Positions 43,501 through 53,262 of a stretch of DNA of 64,000 nucleotides are shown one piece after another. The notes beneath the pieces are model-generated. The model saw only the letters and a list, made by a program, of their open reading frames with translations, did not search any database and was not told the DNA's origin. Within the stretch, counting starts at the first letter, position 1. The number at the start of each line of letters is the position of its first letter. The stretch comes from Clytia hemisphaerica. Taxonomy: Eukaryota > Cnidaria > Hydrozoa > Leptothecata > Clytiidae. The DNA lies in the NCBI GenBank assembly GCA_902728285.1, contig CACVBU010001011.1:248001-312000 (forward strand). Reading direction: 5' to 3'. The position numbers were made by a program, and so were the translations under genes.

Positions 43501-44051
43501 ATAAGAACAAGAAATCCTATTTATCCTCTTAATATACGAACTGAGCGTTTTCGTAATACTTTTTTTCCTTACTGCATATCACAGTGGAATGTCCTGGGCG
43601 CGAATATAAGAGATCTACCTTCTGTTAAGACCTTTAAGAATGCAATTTTAAAATTTTGAGACCCAAACAATCTCGTGTTTTTGATGTTTCTGACAATCAA
43701 GGTGTAGTCTTTCTAAATCGACTTCGGGTAGGGTTCAGTCATCTGAACGAGCACAAATTTAGGCATGGTTTTCGTGATACTTTAGACCCTTTTTGTGGTT
43801 GTCGAACTAACTCAGTTGAAAATACTCAGCACTTTTTTCTGCACTGCTCTATATATTCCCTTGCGAGACAATCTCTATTCGACAAACTACAAGACTTAGG
43901 TATTATTTTCCTCCCACTGAACCCTTCTTATTTTTGTCGGTTTTTATTATACGGTGATGAAAGCTTGACTTTAATTTTAAATCAAACTATAATTTTTTCT
44001 GTCGTTGAATATATCCATGAATCTGGAAGGTTCAGTGGTGCGTTATTTTAG
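40564..44051 (+). pseudogene. LINE ORF2: 2A leader, endonuclease, RT, zinc-knuckle; three frame breaks
   Basis: The first 66 residues are strongly hydrophobic (FFPLRFYIFWVQYLFIFFKL) and end in a 2A peptide. Endonuclease motifs follow: SHWNLNS, FCVGESFLDSS, FLGDFNARNSVWW, SSCIDLIFSS. After a frame change near 41700 comes a linker (LSQKIITIRDKDALWMTPEI), and after another near 42000 the RT: NYRPVSLLPVF, FLDISKAFDRVWHD, AGVPQGSILGPLFF, IFADDTSLF, RPHLDYGDIIYD. A third break near 43650 leads to the C-terminal domain RVGFSHLNEHKFRHGF with CGC...H..H..C. Three single-base indels are all that separate this copy from a complete ORF2. Confidence 0.9.
40747..40788 (+). other. 2A ribosome-skipping peptide in LINE ORF2
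   Basis: The residues LLLLAGDIESNPGP (ORF2 positions 62-75) contain the 2A consensus D-[VI]-E-x-N-P-G-P. At such sites the ribosome fails to form the bond between the last Gly and Pro, so the hydrophobic leader would be released from the endonuclease-RT. 2A peptides at ORF2 N-termini are known from CR1/L2/Crack-type LINEs of several invertebrates, and some leaders act as signal sequences. Activity here is inferred from the exact motif. Confidence 0.9.
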
Positions 44052-44252
44052 TCTACTACAACCATAGCTCTCTCCACGTCACACCTTGTTTTACTTTTTC
44101 CTTTCTTCATAGCCTTGCCTCTGGCGATATAACTTAAGTTTCTAGCGGAGGGAGGGACTATATTAATGTTAAGTAGTATTTTGTATTATATGTTCGTAAT
44201 GTACCCTGTGTTTATGTTTCAATAAAGAAAAAAAAAAAAAAAATAAATGTAA

Positions 44253-44727
44253 CTTTTTAAAACCCATTCTTATCATATTCAAATTTATTTGCATGTAAAA
44301 AATGAGCACGTGAAATTTAAATGCTGTTTTTGTCAGTTGATAAGGAAATGAGTTTACTTATACTAAGCCAGATATTCAGTCACAACTTACCACAAAATTC
44401 TTTGCAAGTGACTGAATCAATCTAGCTTAGAAATTTGCTTGGAAGGATGGAAGCTCAGAACAGGCATAATGAACGAATCTTTGGCACTTCCTACACTGCA
44501 AGACAGACATCGTTATCCCGTATTATTTCATTTATAAAGCATTTATTTGGGGTGCAGGATCCATATTTTGATGAAATTTTGGTTTTAAGATTTTCAGAAG
44601 TTTTTCCCCATTTTGTTGCATTGTCAGGGTCACAACCGTACAGATTCTATTTGACGTCAAATTTCAATATGTTATCTTTTTTATGGAAAAAAAATTTAAT
44701 GTTAGATTATTTATTTTTGTCTTTTAG
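44253..44727. other. No confident gene
   Basis: A 110-codon frame (44435-44767) begins with MLGRMEAQNRHNERI but overlaps a splice acceptor and the next exon in another frame, so I do not call it. It may contain an upstream exon of the gene that follows. Confidence 0.35.
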
Positions 44728-45856
44728 GTCCTCAATCTGTAGTAGTCAGCATGCCACCGCTAAATAATTTCAACCAAAATTTGGTTAACTGCATGTCATC
44801 TGTATCCCAACTAAGAGAACTTGGGCAATCACTATCGAATTCCAGGCCTAGGAAAAAACAAAAACGCGGACCTGATGCCTCCACTGTTAAGTTTATCTTT
44901 TATCACTTTCCGAAATTATCAGAAATCCCTAACAAATTTAGCAAGGATCGCAATGGGAACTTTCCAAATCTATTTCAAACTCACAAGGATCAAGGTTTTG
45001 GTATGTAAATTTTAAAAAGATTCGCAAAAAAGCCCAAAAGATTATCTACTTGAAGGGTTAATCAATTGATTTGATACAGACACCTACTCTTGTCCTAAGA
45101 AAAAACTACGATTTTTTTAGCTTAATTGTTTTCCTGAGTTTTGATATTCTACTTTTGAATTTCTCAAAATGGACCTTTTTGTAGACCTTATGTCAGAAAA
45201 TCCTTAGGCTGAAAATTGTGGAAGTTTTTTTCAGGACCATAGAAAGTGTCTGTAGACAAATAGTCTCAAGTTAACCAGAGTTCACTGATTATCCACTTAT
45301 TTAATGTATATAGTAAACATTTTCACGTTTTCATTAGAAGTGAATTAATTTTGGCTGAGATTAGATTTGTCACCAAATTAAACAATGTTCTTTTTCAATA
45401 GAAATTTTATGTAAAATCAGGGTTTTTATAAACAAAATGTGTTCACATTTATTAAATGTGTTCAGATTTATTATCTCATTTGTTATTGTATGTTGTTTCA
45501 GCTTCATGCAATTAAAGTGAAAAGCTCTTTGTGCATCCTTTAAATTTCATATTTTTTCAGGTTTTCCTGATATATGCTGGGATCAGTCAAAGAGCAAATA
45601 TAAACATGGCTCCATGTCATTAATGCTTAGTGAATCTCAATTTGCTCATTATTTACAAGAGCTGTTTCCCAAACTTGGTGGTATTTTTCCACAATTCTAC
45701 CAACTTGACAAAAACAGAAAAATCAGTGGAAACCCTACAGTAACATCACCAGAATGTGTCAAAAATTTAAACTATAGGGGAATACTCCTGGTTACTACTG
45801 GTACTATTTTGCTTCTTCATATTGTACTCATCTATACTTTAGTCGAAATAAAATAG
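44728..45856 (+). CDS. Two-exon unknown protein
   Basis: Exon 1 (44728-45000, after GTCTTTTAG) includes MPPLNNFNQNLVNCMSSVSQ, a basic patch RPRKKQKRG, and SEIPNKFSKDRNGNFPN. It ends GGTTTTG|GTATGT. Exon 2 (45561-45856, after TTTTTTCAG) completes the codon in phase and reads FPDICWDQSKSKYKHGSMSL, FAHYLQELFPKLGGIFPQFY and YRGILLVTTGTILLLHIVLI. The final hydrophobic stretch may be a membrane segment, or may be read-through past a donor at 45787 (CTGG|TTACT is weak, so the former is favoured). The basic patch could be a nuclear signal. Family unknown. Confidence 0.5.
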
Positions 45857-46425
45857 TTCTTACTTAGGTGTTTTGTGGTGATAAGTTTTGGTAAACCTGA
45901 ATTAAAAGCCTGTGTCATCGCAGGTCATCGAGTTATTATATTTTAAAGGAACTCAAGAGTCGTTAGAGCTTTTCAGACCATGTTGATCTAAAAAACCCAA
46001 TTCCAGTATGGAATACAATTGTCGCATATTTTTGCTATACTAGGTATAACGTTCGTTAGAATTGTTTATCAGTCTTGGCTGTATACAATTTGCATGCATA
46101 AATAGACATTGCTCGACAACTTGAAAGTTACAAATAAATGATCTTTTGAACGAAATTTAACGAATTTCGTGAAAAGATAAATCTACAAAATGGAAATTTT
46201 TTATATTTCATTTAGCTCTATCTGACACCATATTCGACAGGGAACATTGATAAGAATTTTCCAATGAGCGAAGCAAATGAGTTATGTTTTCTAATGAAGT
46301 GTTGTCAGCTCTTTTGGTTTTGGTTATTTTATCTCTGATCTTAAACCTGTGTTAGATATTGTAATCCCCAAAAATGTTTTTTCCTAGCTTTGATTTTTGA
46401 CAAATTTGTTTTTGTTTGTTTTTAG
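45857..46425. other. No gene recognised
   Basis: AT-rich intergenic or intronic DNA without repeat signature. Confidence 0.4.
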
Positions 46426-46692
46426 AATATCAAAAGATGTTGTTTAAAAAGCTTGTTGAGATCGCTACCTCTCAGGAAAGTACCCCAGGTGACGCCTGGA
46501 TGTCCGGGCGAAAAAAATAAATAGATTGTCAAAAACGCCCAGATATCACCCGGACTCCGCCCGGAGGCATCTGGGCGATCTCAGGGATTATCTTACAGGT
46601 GATTGGTTTTGCGAACACTGTCTGGAAAATAAAGAGATTGAACGTGTTTGAGTATGCGGACAATCCATAAATGCAGACAAGAGCATAACGTA
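46426..46692 (+). pseudogene. Relic of a PHD-finger gene, two exons
   Basis: The first exon (46426-46488) reads YQKMLFKKLVEIATSQESTP and stops at G|GTGACG. The second (46599-46692, after TTATCTTACAG) completes the codon in phase and reads GDWFCEHCLENKEIERV, then TGA, then VCGQSINADKS. GDWFCEHC is the C-terminal half of a PHD finger, and the segment before it is a degraded version of the FHLKCV part. The same ENEIERDVCTCGQVVNADE-type tail occurs at 27.2 kb, so both loci descend from one family. The 110-bp intron contains opposed CGCCTGGATGTCCGGGCG and CCGCCCGGAGGCATCTGGGC segments. Confidence 0.62.
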
Positions 46693-46716
46693 GAAGGCTC
46701 GTTTAAAGATAAGACC

Positions 46717-46791
46717 ATAGCCTGGATATCCAGGCTGTAAATTATTTCACAGTCTAGTTTTAGATATTTTATGTTCTGATTTACAGCCTGG
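46717..46791. repeat. Mini-hairpin repeat, copy 1
   Basis: AGCCTGGATATCCAGGCT is an 18-bp palindrome. CCAGGCTGTAAAT at 46730 is the exact reverse complement of ATTTACAGCCTGG at 46779. Related units lie at 47163 and 47677. Confidence 0.65.
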
Positions 46792-47174
46792 TCTCCCTAG
46801 AGCGTTTTGCATTCTCGTATGAGAATGCAGTCCGCTTGCTTGCGCTCACTTTGCTAAAGCCGTAAGGACCAATCTACACGGCGTGGAGCATTCTGAAACA
46901 AAAATAGGATAGTCCTCCAGCTGCTAGTGAAGATAGGGCTTTCTGTTACACGAAAACATGAAAAAGAAGAAAAACAGAGGCAAGTTCATTTTCCAAGAAA
47001 ACATGGTTGGTCATGATAATGCATGCAAACTTTTTTATGGACTTTGGTGTAATCTTTGGATGTTTTTAATAGTTTTAGATCTTGTAAGACTGCTTTTTAT
47101 TAATTTCTGTTTTGCTGCCCTGGGTTGGCTAGGAAACATGGGTTTTCACTTTCATTCTCTAGGGAGACCAAGCT
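46785..47174. mobile_element. MITE, 390 bp, 18-bp TIRs
   Basis: AGCCTGGTCTCCCTAGAG on the left matches the reverse complement of CTCTAGGGAGACCAAGCT on the right at 17 of 18 positions. The interior includes TTCTCGTATGAGAA palindromes and no convincing gene. A target duplication is not evident because both ends are embedded in the mini-hairpin repeats. Confidence 0.68.
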
Positions 47175-47252
47175 CTATAATTTAAGAACTTTGTATGTTG
47201 AGGTAAATTTTGTTTTTTCTTAAATTTTGAGCTTGGATATCCAGGCTAATAA
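47163..47252. repeat. Mini-hairpin repeat, copy 2
   Basis: CCAAGCTCTATAATTTAAG is opposed by CTTAAATTTTGAGCTTGG, followed by ATATCCAGGCTA. The whole 85-bp block recurs as a direct repeat at 47677. Confidence 0.65.
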
Positions 47253-47676
47253 GACCAATGTCGTAATTTCCACAACATTTAGCTGGAGCCAAGATATTAA
47301 AGTTCCTTGCTGGAGATGAAACGAGATGAAACTCTATTTTTACTACCGTATTCTGATAGCACTTTCGTTCTTTAATAACCTTGCGTTTAAGAATCTTTAT
47401 AAAGATATTTTCAATACAGTGTAGCTTTTCACGCCTTATAAGAATTAAAGGTGTCTTTAGATTAAAAACGTTCTAGTTCTTATAATAAAATGAACCTGAA
47501 CAATAGATTTACTCATTTGTGAAATCCTTAGCAAGAAAACCCTACCCCCGTATTAGAAAAGTCACAACGTAAGAGAGACAGTAAATAGCACATCTGTTAA
47601 GCTATTGTTTACTACTTTTTCCCTCTCTCTATTGAAACCCATTTTCACTTCAACACCTATTCTCACGCAATTACCC
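47253..47676. other. No gene recognised
   Basis: Sequence between two copies of the mini-hairpin repeat. It may be the interior of another element bounded by them. Confidence 0.4.
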
Positions 47677-47762
47677 ACCAAGCTCTATAATCTTAGAACT
47701 TAGTGAGGTGAGGTATTTTTTGTTTTTTGTAAGATTATGAGCTTGGATTCCCAGGCTATATT
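47677..47762. repeat. Mini-hairpin repeat, copy 3
   Basis: CCAAGCTCTATAATCTTAG is opposed by TAAGATTATGAGCTTGG, followed by ATTCCCAGGCTATA. A single related end (TGGATTCCCAGGCTACCC) also occurs alone at 31833. Confidence 0.65.
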
Positions 47763-47819
47763 GAAGTGTATAAGTGAACCTAAAGAAAGTTGAGAAATTC
47801 ATGGAGTGCGAATAGATGA

Positions 47820-47846
47820 AGGTAAGGTAAGGTAAGGTAAGGTAAA
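47820..47846 (-). repeat. (TTACC)n tail of the minus-strand LINE
   Basis: Five AAGGT units on the plus strand read TTACC repeats on the minus strand, directly after the AT-rich 3' end of the LINE fragment that extends to 53900. CR1/L2-type LINEs often end in short tandem repeats instead of poly(A). Confidence 0.6.
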
Positions 47847-48199
47847 TATATTTCTAAACGTATAGCACAAGTTATATACATAATAAAAACTACTTTGTTG
47901 TATAATATATACAGGATAAAAATATAAAAAACTATAGCTTCACGTTTGAAGGCAGGCCAATGAGAGGAGCGTTAGCTAAAGTTTCATGACTACCTTGCTG
48001 GCTAATATGGAATGTTTTATTAACAAAAGAAAAGGCAGTGTAGTTCCTAAAAGAACTAAGGGGGGGGGGAGGTGATCCATTCTGTACTTAATTGTTTTTA
48101 AATGAGAGTGTCAAGATTTGTCGAGTTCCCATTACATATACTTCTTTGAAACGACTGAGATAAATAACAATAGATATAGATACTTACCAATACTTACTA

Positions 48200-48948
48200 T
48201 GAATTGTTCGAAGTGAAAAGATTTCAAAGAAGTCAGTGCTCGGTCTAGGGAAAAGAAAATAATGTTTAGGCCATCTTGTCAATTATGTATGATTTTACAT
48301 GATCTCTAAAGGTGTCTTTAGAGACATCTTTGATGTCAACTTTTATATAGGGAATTATTAAATTCCAATGTTTTGCCACAGTGTTCTTAATGTTGCAACT
48401 ACCATATGTACTGTTTCGTCATTTATAACAGCTAGTTTACGATTTTTTTGAATCTCTGGTTCCAATTTCATGTTCTTCAGCAACAGGAGCACAAAAGGAA
48501 TCGAAAAAAAGCAGGAAATTTTTGTTTTGATGATCAAAGATAGAGGCAGTTTTTTTTAAATTAATAGTTTGTCAACAGGCAGGATTTTTGCTTGTAGATA
48601 AAGTGGTCTTGCTGATTCTCTAGGACCTTTGAAAAATATCATTCTCATTGCTTTGTTTTAAAGAACTTGAAGTTTTGAAAGATTTGTTAGAGGGAGGTAG
48701 CCAAAGCACTGAATACAATAATTTAAATGTGATTCAAAGAGAGAGTAATAAATTGAGTGGCAGGTTTTAAAATTTACAAAATGTCTGATTTTAGCTAAGA
48801 TACCAGTAGCTCTTGACAGTTTGCTGATTAGGATTATCATATGTTCGGACCATGTAAGATGTTCATCTAAGATGATACCCAAGTATTTTACTTTCTTTTT
48901 TATGAATAATTTCTGTCCACTCATTTTGAAGACAAGCTTACAATCAAT
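48200..48948 (-). pseudogene. C-terminal part of the split LINE RT protein
   Basis: IDCKLVFKMSGQKLFIKKKV, KYLGIILDEHLTWSEHM, KLSRATGILAKIRHFVNFK and the histidine/tyrosine segment FESHLNYCIQCFG form the thumb and C-terminal region of a CR1/L2-like ORF2. After a stop near 48657 related sequence continues (NKAMRMIFFKGPRESARPLY) with further stops, so the copy is degraded. Confidence 0.82.
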
Positions 48949-49267
48949 GATTTGGTAAAAACATTGTGGCAAATATGGTAATTTTGAAAAATAAGATCCA
49001 ACAACGGTATCATTATTTAGTTGACAATATATATATTTCGATCAATTTGATCATCATCAGGTCTAAAATCAAAAATAAAAAGTAAGAATTAAAATTCGTT
49101 TAAGGTTAAAAAATGTTTTCACATATCTACAGTACATACAACTTCTCTTCATACACTCTACAACAAACTAATTAAAATCAAATTCGCTTGAAAAAATCCC
49201 GAAAAACATTGCTGACATACTAATTATGTTGCAAGTCTCAAGGGAGAAAAAATAAAAGAAAAATGAA

Positions 49268-51634
49268 TTAAAACTTTATTGTAAGCACGTGACTTTTAAA
49301 TTCATCCCTAGTGTTTAACTCAGGTTTCAATTGGTTGATTAGAAGTGCCTCGAGAGTCATTAAGTGTCTTTCATTTCTCGATGATGACGCAATGATTTCT
49401 ACGTCATCAATGGACAGTTCACAAGCGCAAGAATTCATGTGTGAGCCAACTGGAGCCTTCAATGATCGATGTTCCTTTATCCGCGTGATAAGATGTCGGC
49501 ATGTATATCCAACATAGCACGATTGGCATCGTGAACAGACAATTTTGTAAACCACACAGCTTTTAAAAGGTTTTTCGATCTTAGGTTTGAGTGAAGGTAA
49601 CACAGTTTTAAGCTTTTTCAGAGTAAAAATCACACGACACGGTGCATTCAGTTTAAGCAAAGACTTCTTAAACTGGTCAGATATCTTTCCACGATATTCT
49701 ACAAACAGTTTCTTTGGTTCATCTACCTCATCCTTCTCCTCTTCCGCTAAAGTCGGTGCGTCGATTTTCTTCAAAGTATCAGATATAATTGATTCGACAA
49801 ATTGATTTGGGTATTGGTTTTTGATTAAGATATCGCGGGCACGTTTTATACTGTCATCACGATTTTGACGAGTACTGCATGCTCTTGAAATCCTATGTAA
49901 CATACCTACAACCACTGATCGTTTGTATTTTAAGGGAGCAAGGGCGTGGAAATTCATAAGTAACCCTGTATCCGTAGGTTTCGTGTACCATGTTGATTCC
50001 AATTTTTTGTTATTTCGAATAATACGCATATCCAAGAATGGAATCGAGCCGTTATTCTCGCGTTCTAAAGTGAACTTTAAATTGGTGTCCAAATCATTGA
50101 TTCTGGTCATGGTATCGTCAATCTTGCACTTTTTAATGTCCCTCAAAATGTCATCCATATATCGACTGTACAACCTTGCGTCATCTTTGATCGAAGAATC
50201 GAAAGTGCTCATCCAGCCATTGGCAAGCATCGGTGCAGGTGGGCTCCCCATGGCCAATCCATCATTTTGGCGGTAAAATCCATCGTTTGTTAGCATGATT
50301 ACATTCTTGCTACACATGGTGACTAGCTGGACAAACGTTTCCTTGTCGACAGGTGGTTTTTCATAACGTCCGTCGTAAAGAAGATCCGCACACACTGAGA
50401 TTGCATCATCAACCGGGACGTTGGTATACAGTGATACAACATCAAAACTAAGAATCTCGGTATCATCATCAAGTTCAATATCACTCAAACTGTCGGCTAT
50501 TTCTTTAGTAGAAGAATTGATGCGACATTCTGACACTACTGAGAGCCAATCTGCGACTTGCTTTGCAATTTTGAAGTAGGCTGAGCCAGGCATTGACAAC
50601 ACAGGGCGTAAAGGTACACCATCTTTATGTATTTTGGCGAGTCCATACAAGCGTGCTGGCTGACTACCACCTGGTTTTAATTTTTTGAAAATGGTTTCGG
50701 TAATTTTATTTTCAGTTTTTAGTTTTTCAAGTGCAGTACAAATAATCTCTTCCTCCTTGAGAATAGGGTGTTTTGCGTTTTTTCTCGGCGGAACATATTT
50801 TTTGAATTGAGGTAAATTGTAAATTTGAGCTAATTTTCTGTTATAAGCCTCCTTTTTCATAATACAAATTCCTACTCCCTTGTCAAATGGAATTGCTAAT
50901 AAATCATTTTCTTTCAGGTATTTTTTGGTCAACATGATGTTACGTGAAGATTTCTGTTTTTCACACTTTTTGATATAATTAAGAGTTTTGATATTGATAT
51001 CGGTTACTATATTATCTGGTATATCTTTATCGTTGCAGAAATTCACAAAACTATCAAGTTCTGCCAAGACAGAGTTCTTATCAAAACGACCAAGCACTGA
51101 ATTTTTAGGACCCAGCGACAGAGTATCCATCACGTATTGTGGTGGTTTCGAATCTAGTTGATAACAGATGACGGTATTTTTGACACTGAGTAACGGTCTA
51201 TCCTGTTCAATCGATAGATGTGAAAGTTTTTTATTAAGAATTGACGAATGTTTCTTTTTGAATAAACGTAACTCATACCTCACATGTAAAATGACGGACG
51301 AGCGACAATTATCTGGTAATTTCAATTTCAAGCGATTTCGAGAGTCAATCAGTTTGTTATCAAAAGCGGATTTGTCAGCTTTTGCTCCTAAGATTTCTTT
51401 CCTTAACAAACGGAGTTGAAATTCGTGTACTGAGCGATCGTCAAAACATCCATTATTAGGAATACGAAATTTCAAAAACTTTGGAATGATTAACGACTTT
51501 AAACATGATTCCAAAAAGATAATACGTAGGCTGTTGTTTGCAATCTTTCTTGATATCGAACGATAATGCAAAAACTCCTTCCAGCAGCCATGACGTTTCA
51601 ATTCCAAGATAAATAAGCGATTTGGTAAAAACAT
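49268..51634 (-). CDS. Penelope-like RT with GIY-YIG endonuclease
   Basis: A single open frame of 788 residues without lesions. RT motifs occur in order: AIPFDKGVG at 247, LAKIHKDGVPLRPVLS at 332, LSFDVVSLYTNVPV at 395, GLAMGSPPAPMLANGWM at 459 and SRYMDDIL with the catalytic YMDD at 492-495. The C-terminal GIY-YIG nuclease shows VVYKIVC at about 694, a C-x2-C pair, YVGYT at 707 and R..EH, which places it in the EN-containing Penelope/Poseidon/Neptune group. The enzyme nicks DNA and primes cDNA synthesis. The frame starts in the neighbouring repeat unit, typical for tandem Penelope copies. Confidence 0.96.
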   Translation of the reverse strand: MFLPNRLFILELKRHGCWKEFLHYRSISRKIANNSLRIIFLESCLKSLIIPKFLKFRIPNNGCFDDRSVHEFQLRLLRKEILGAKADKSAFDNKLIDSRNRLKLKLPDNCRSSVILHVRYELRLFKKKHSSILNKKLSHLSIEQDRPLLSVKNTVICYQLDSKPPQYVMDTLSLGPKNSVLGRFDKNSVLAELDSFVNFCNDKDIPDNIVTDINIKTLNYIKKCEKQKSSRNIMLTKKYLKENDLLAIPFDKGVGICIMKKEAYNRKLAQIYNLPQFKKYVPPRKNAKHPILKEEEIICTALEKLKTENKITETIFKKLKPGGSQPARLYGLAKIHKDGVPLRPVLSMPGSAYFKIAKQVADWLSVVSECRINSSTKEIADSLSDIELDDDTEILSFDVVSLYTNVPVDDAISVCADLLYDGRYEKPPVDKETFVQLVTMCSKNVIMLTNDGFYRQNDGLAMGSPPAPMLANGWMSTFDSSIKDDARLYSRYMDDILRDIKKCKIDDTMTRINDLDTNLKFTLERENNGSIPFLDMRIIRNNKKLESTWYTKPTDTGLLMNFHALAPLKYKRSVVVGMLHRISRACSTRQNRDDSIKRARDILIKNQYPNQFVESIISDTLKKIDAPTLAEEEKDEVDEPKKLFVEYRGKISDQFKKSLLKLNAPCRVIFTLKKLKTVLPSLKPKIEKPFKSCVVYKIVCSRCQSCYVGYTCRHLITRIKEHRSLKAPVGSHMNSCACELSIDDVEIIASSSRNERHLMTLEALLINQLKPELNTRDEFKSHVLTIKF

Positions 51635-51937
51635 TGTGGCAAATATGGTAATTTTGAAAAATAAGATCCAACAACGGTATCATTATTTAGTTGACAATAT
51701 ATATATTTCGATCAATTTGATCATCATCAGGTCTAAAATCAAAAATAAAAAGTAAGAATTAAAATTCGTTTAAGGTTAAAAAATGTTTTCACATATCTAC
51801 AGTACATACAACTTCTCTTCATACACTCTACAACAAACTAATTAAAATCAAATTCGCTTGAAAAAATCCCGAAAAACATTGCTGACATACTAATTATGTT
51901 GCAGGTCTCAAGGGAGAAAAAATAAAAGAAAAATGAA

Positions 51938-52966
51938 TTAAAACTTTATTGTAAGCACGTGACTTTTAAATTCATCCCTAGTGTTTAACTCAGGTTTCAA
52001 TTGGTTGATTAGAAGTGCCTCGAGAGTCATTAAGTGTCTTTCATTTCTCGATGATGACGCAATGATTTCTACGTCATCAATGGACAGTTCACAAGCGCAA
52101 GAATTCATGTGTGAGCCAACTGGAGCCTTCAATGATCGATGTTCCTTTATCCGCGTGATAAGATGTCGGCATGTATATCCAACATAGCACGATTGGCATC
52201 GTGAACAGACAATTTTGTAAACCACACAGCTTTTAAAAGGTTTTTCGATCTTAGGTTTGAGTGAAGGTAACACAGTTTTAAGCTTTTTCAGAGTAAAAAT
52301 CACACGACACGGTGCATTCAGTTTAAGCAAAGACTTCTTAAACTGGTCAGATATCTTTCCACGATATTCTACAAACAGTTTCTTTGGTTCATCTACCTCA
52401 TCCTTCTCCTCTTCCGCTAAAGTCGGTGCGTCGATTTTCTTCAAAGTATCAGATATAATTGATTCGACAAATTGATTTGGGTATTGGTTTTTGATTAAGA
52501 TATCGCGGGCACGTTTTATACTGTCATCACGATTTTGACGAGTACTGCATGCTCTTGAAATCCTATGTAACATACCTACAACCACTGATCGTTTGTATTT
52601 TAAGGGAGCAAGGGCGTGGAAATTCATAAGTAACCCTGTATCCGTAGGTTTCGTGTACCATGTTGATTCCAATTTTTTGTTATTTCGAATAATACGCATA
52701 TCCAAGAATGGAATCGAGCCGTTATTCTCGCGTTCTAAAGTGAACTTTAAATTGGTGTCCAAATCATTGATTCTGGTCATGGTATCGTCAATCTTGCACT
52801 TTTTAATGTCCCTCAAAATGTCATCCATATATCGACTGTACAACCTTGCGTCATCTTTGATCGAAGAATCGAAAGTGCTCATCCAGCCATTGGCAAGCAT
52901 CGGTGCAGGTGGGCTCCCCATGGCCAATCCATCATTTTGGCGGTAAAATCCATCGTTTGTTAGCAT
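51938..52966 (-). pseudogene. 5'-truncated second copy of the Penelope-like ORF
   Basis: The 342 residues equal residues 447-788 of the full protein. The copy begins abruptly at 52979, where Penelope sequence joins an inverted fragment of the element end, so it lacks the first RT motifs and cannot be active. Confidence 0.93.
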
Positions 52967-52979
52967 GATTACATTCTTG

Positions 52980-53262
52980 TTTTAATTCATTTTTCTTTTA
53001 TTTTTTCTCCCTTGAGACCTGCAACATAATTAGTATGTCAGCAATGTTTTTCGGGATTTTTTCAAGCGAATTTGATTTTAATTAGTTTGTTGTAGAGTGT
53101 ATGAAGAGAAGTTGTATGTACTGTAGATATGTGAAAACATTTTTTAACCTTAAACGAATTTTAATTCTTACTTTTTATTTTTGATTTTAGACCTGATGAT
53201 GATCAAATTGATCGAAATATATATATTGTCAACTAAATAATGATACCGTTGTTGGATCTTAT
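52980..53262 (+). repeat. Inverted copy of the Penelope end region
   Basis: This is the reverse complement of 48992-49274. It makes the two outer ends of the insertion inverted repeats, except that the left side has 43 extra bases (48949-48991), a tail also present at the unit junction 51619. Confidence 0.92.
53193..53230 (+). ncRNA. Hammerhead-ribozyme-like motif in the Penelope repeat (three copies)
   Basis: CTGATGA, then T, then the self-complementary GATCAAATTGATC, then GAAA, then an AT-rich mini-loop and GTC. This is the order of a hammerhead core with a very short stem III. The same motif lies on the minus strand at about 49024-49061 and 51694-51731. Hammerhead motifs are known from Penelope-like pseudo-LTRs. 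Caveats: one unpaired T follows CTGATGA, and the first two base pairs of stem I are mismatched, although five further pairs form. Confidence 0.55.

Larger units (their letters stand above)
39276..44252 (+). mobile_element. Full-length LINE with 2A-type ORF2 leader, 11-bp duplication
   Basis: AATAAATGTAA lies at 39276-39286 and again at 44242-44252, bracketing an element of about 4.95 kb that ends with AATAAA and a poly(A) run. It carries ORF1 (39454-40236) and ORF2 (40564-44051). Full length, a clear duplication and few lesions indicate a recent insertion. The RT and C-terminal zinc-knuckle style place it with the L2/CR1-like group despite the poly(A) tail. Confidence 0.92.
48949..53262 (-). 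mobile_element. Penelope-like element with tandem partial copy and inverted end
   Basis: CTTACAATCAAT is duplicated at 48937-48948 and 53263-53274. The insert has three parts. Unit A (48949-51618, 2670 bp) holds a complete ORF. Unit B (51619-52979) repeats unit A almost exactly and breaks off inside the ORF. A third part (52980-53262) is an inverted copy of 48992-49274. Tandem partial copies and an inverted end are the normal, complex form of Penelope-like insertions. Near-identity of the copies indicates a recent event. Confidence 0.95.

Noticed and set aside
49311-50276. Plus-strand frames over the Penelope ORF
   Set aside because: They are antisense shadows of an intact 788-residue protein and recur identically in the tandem copy.
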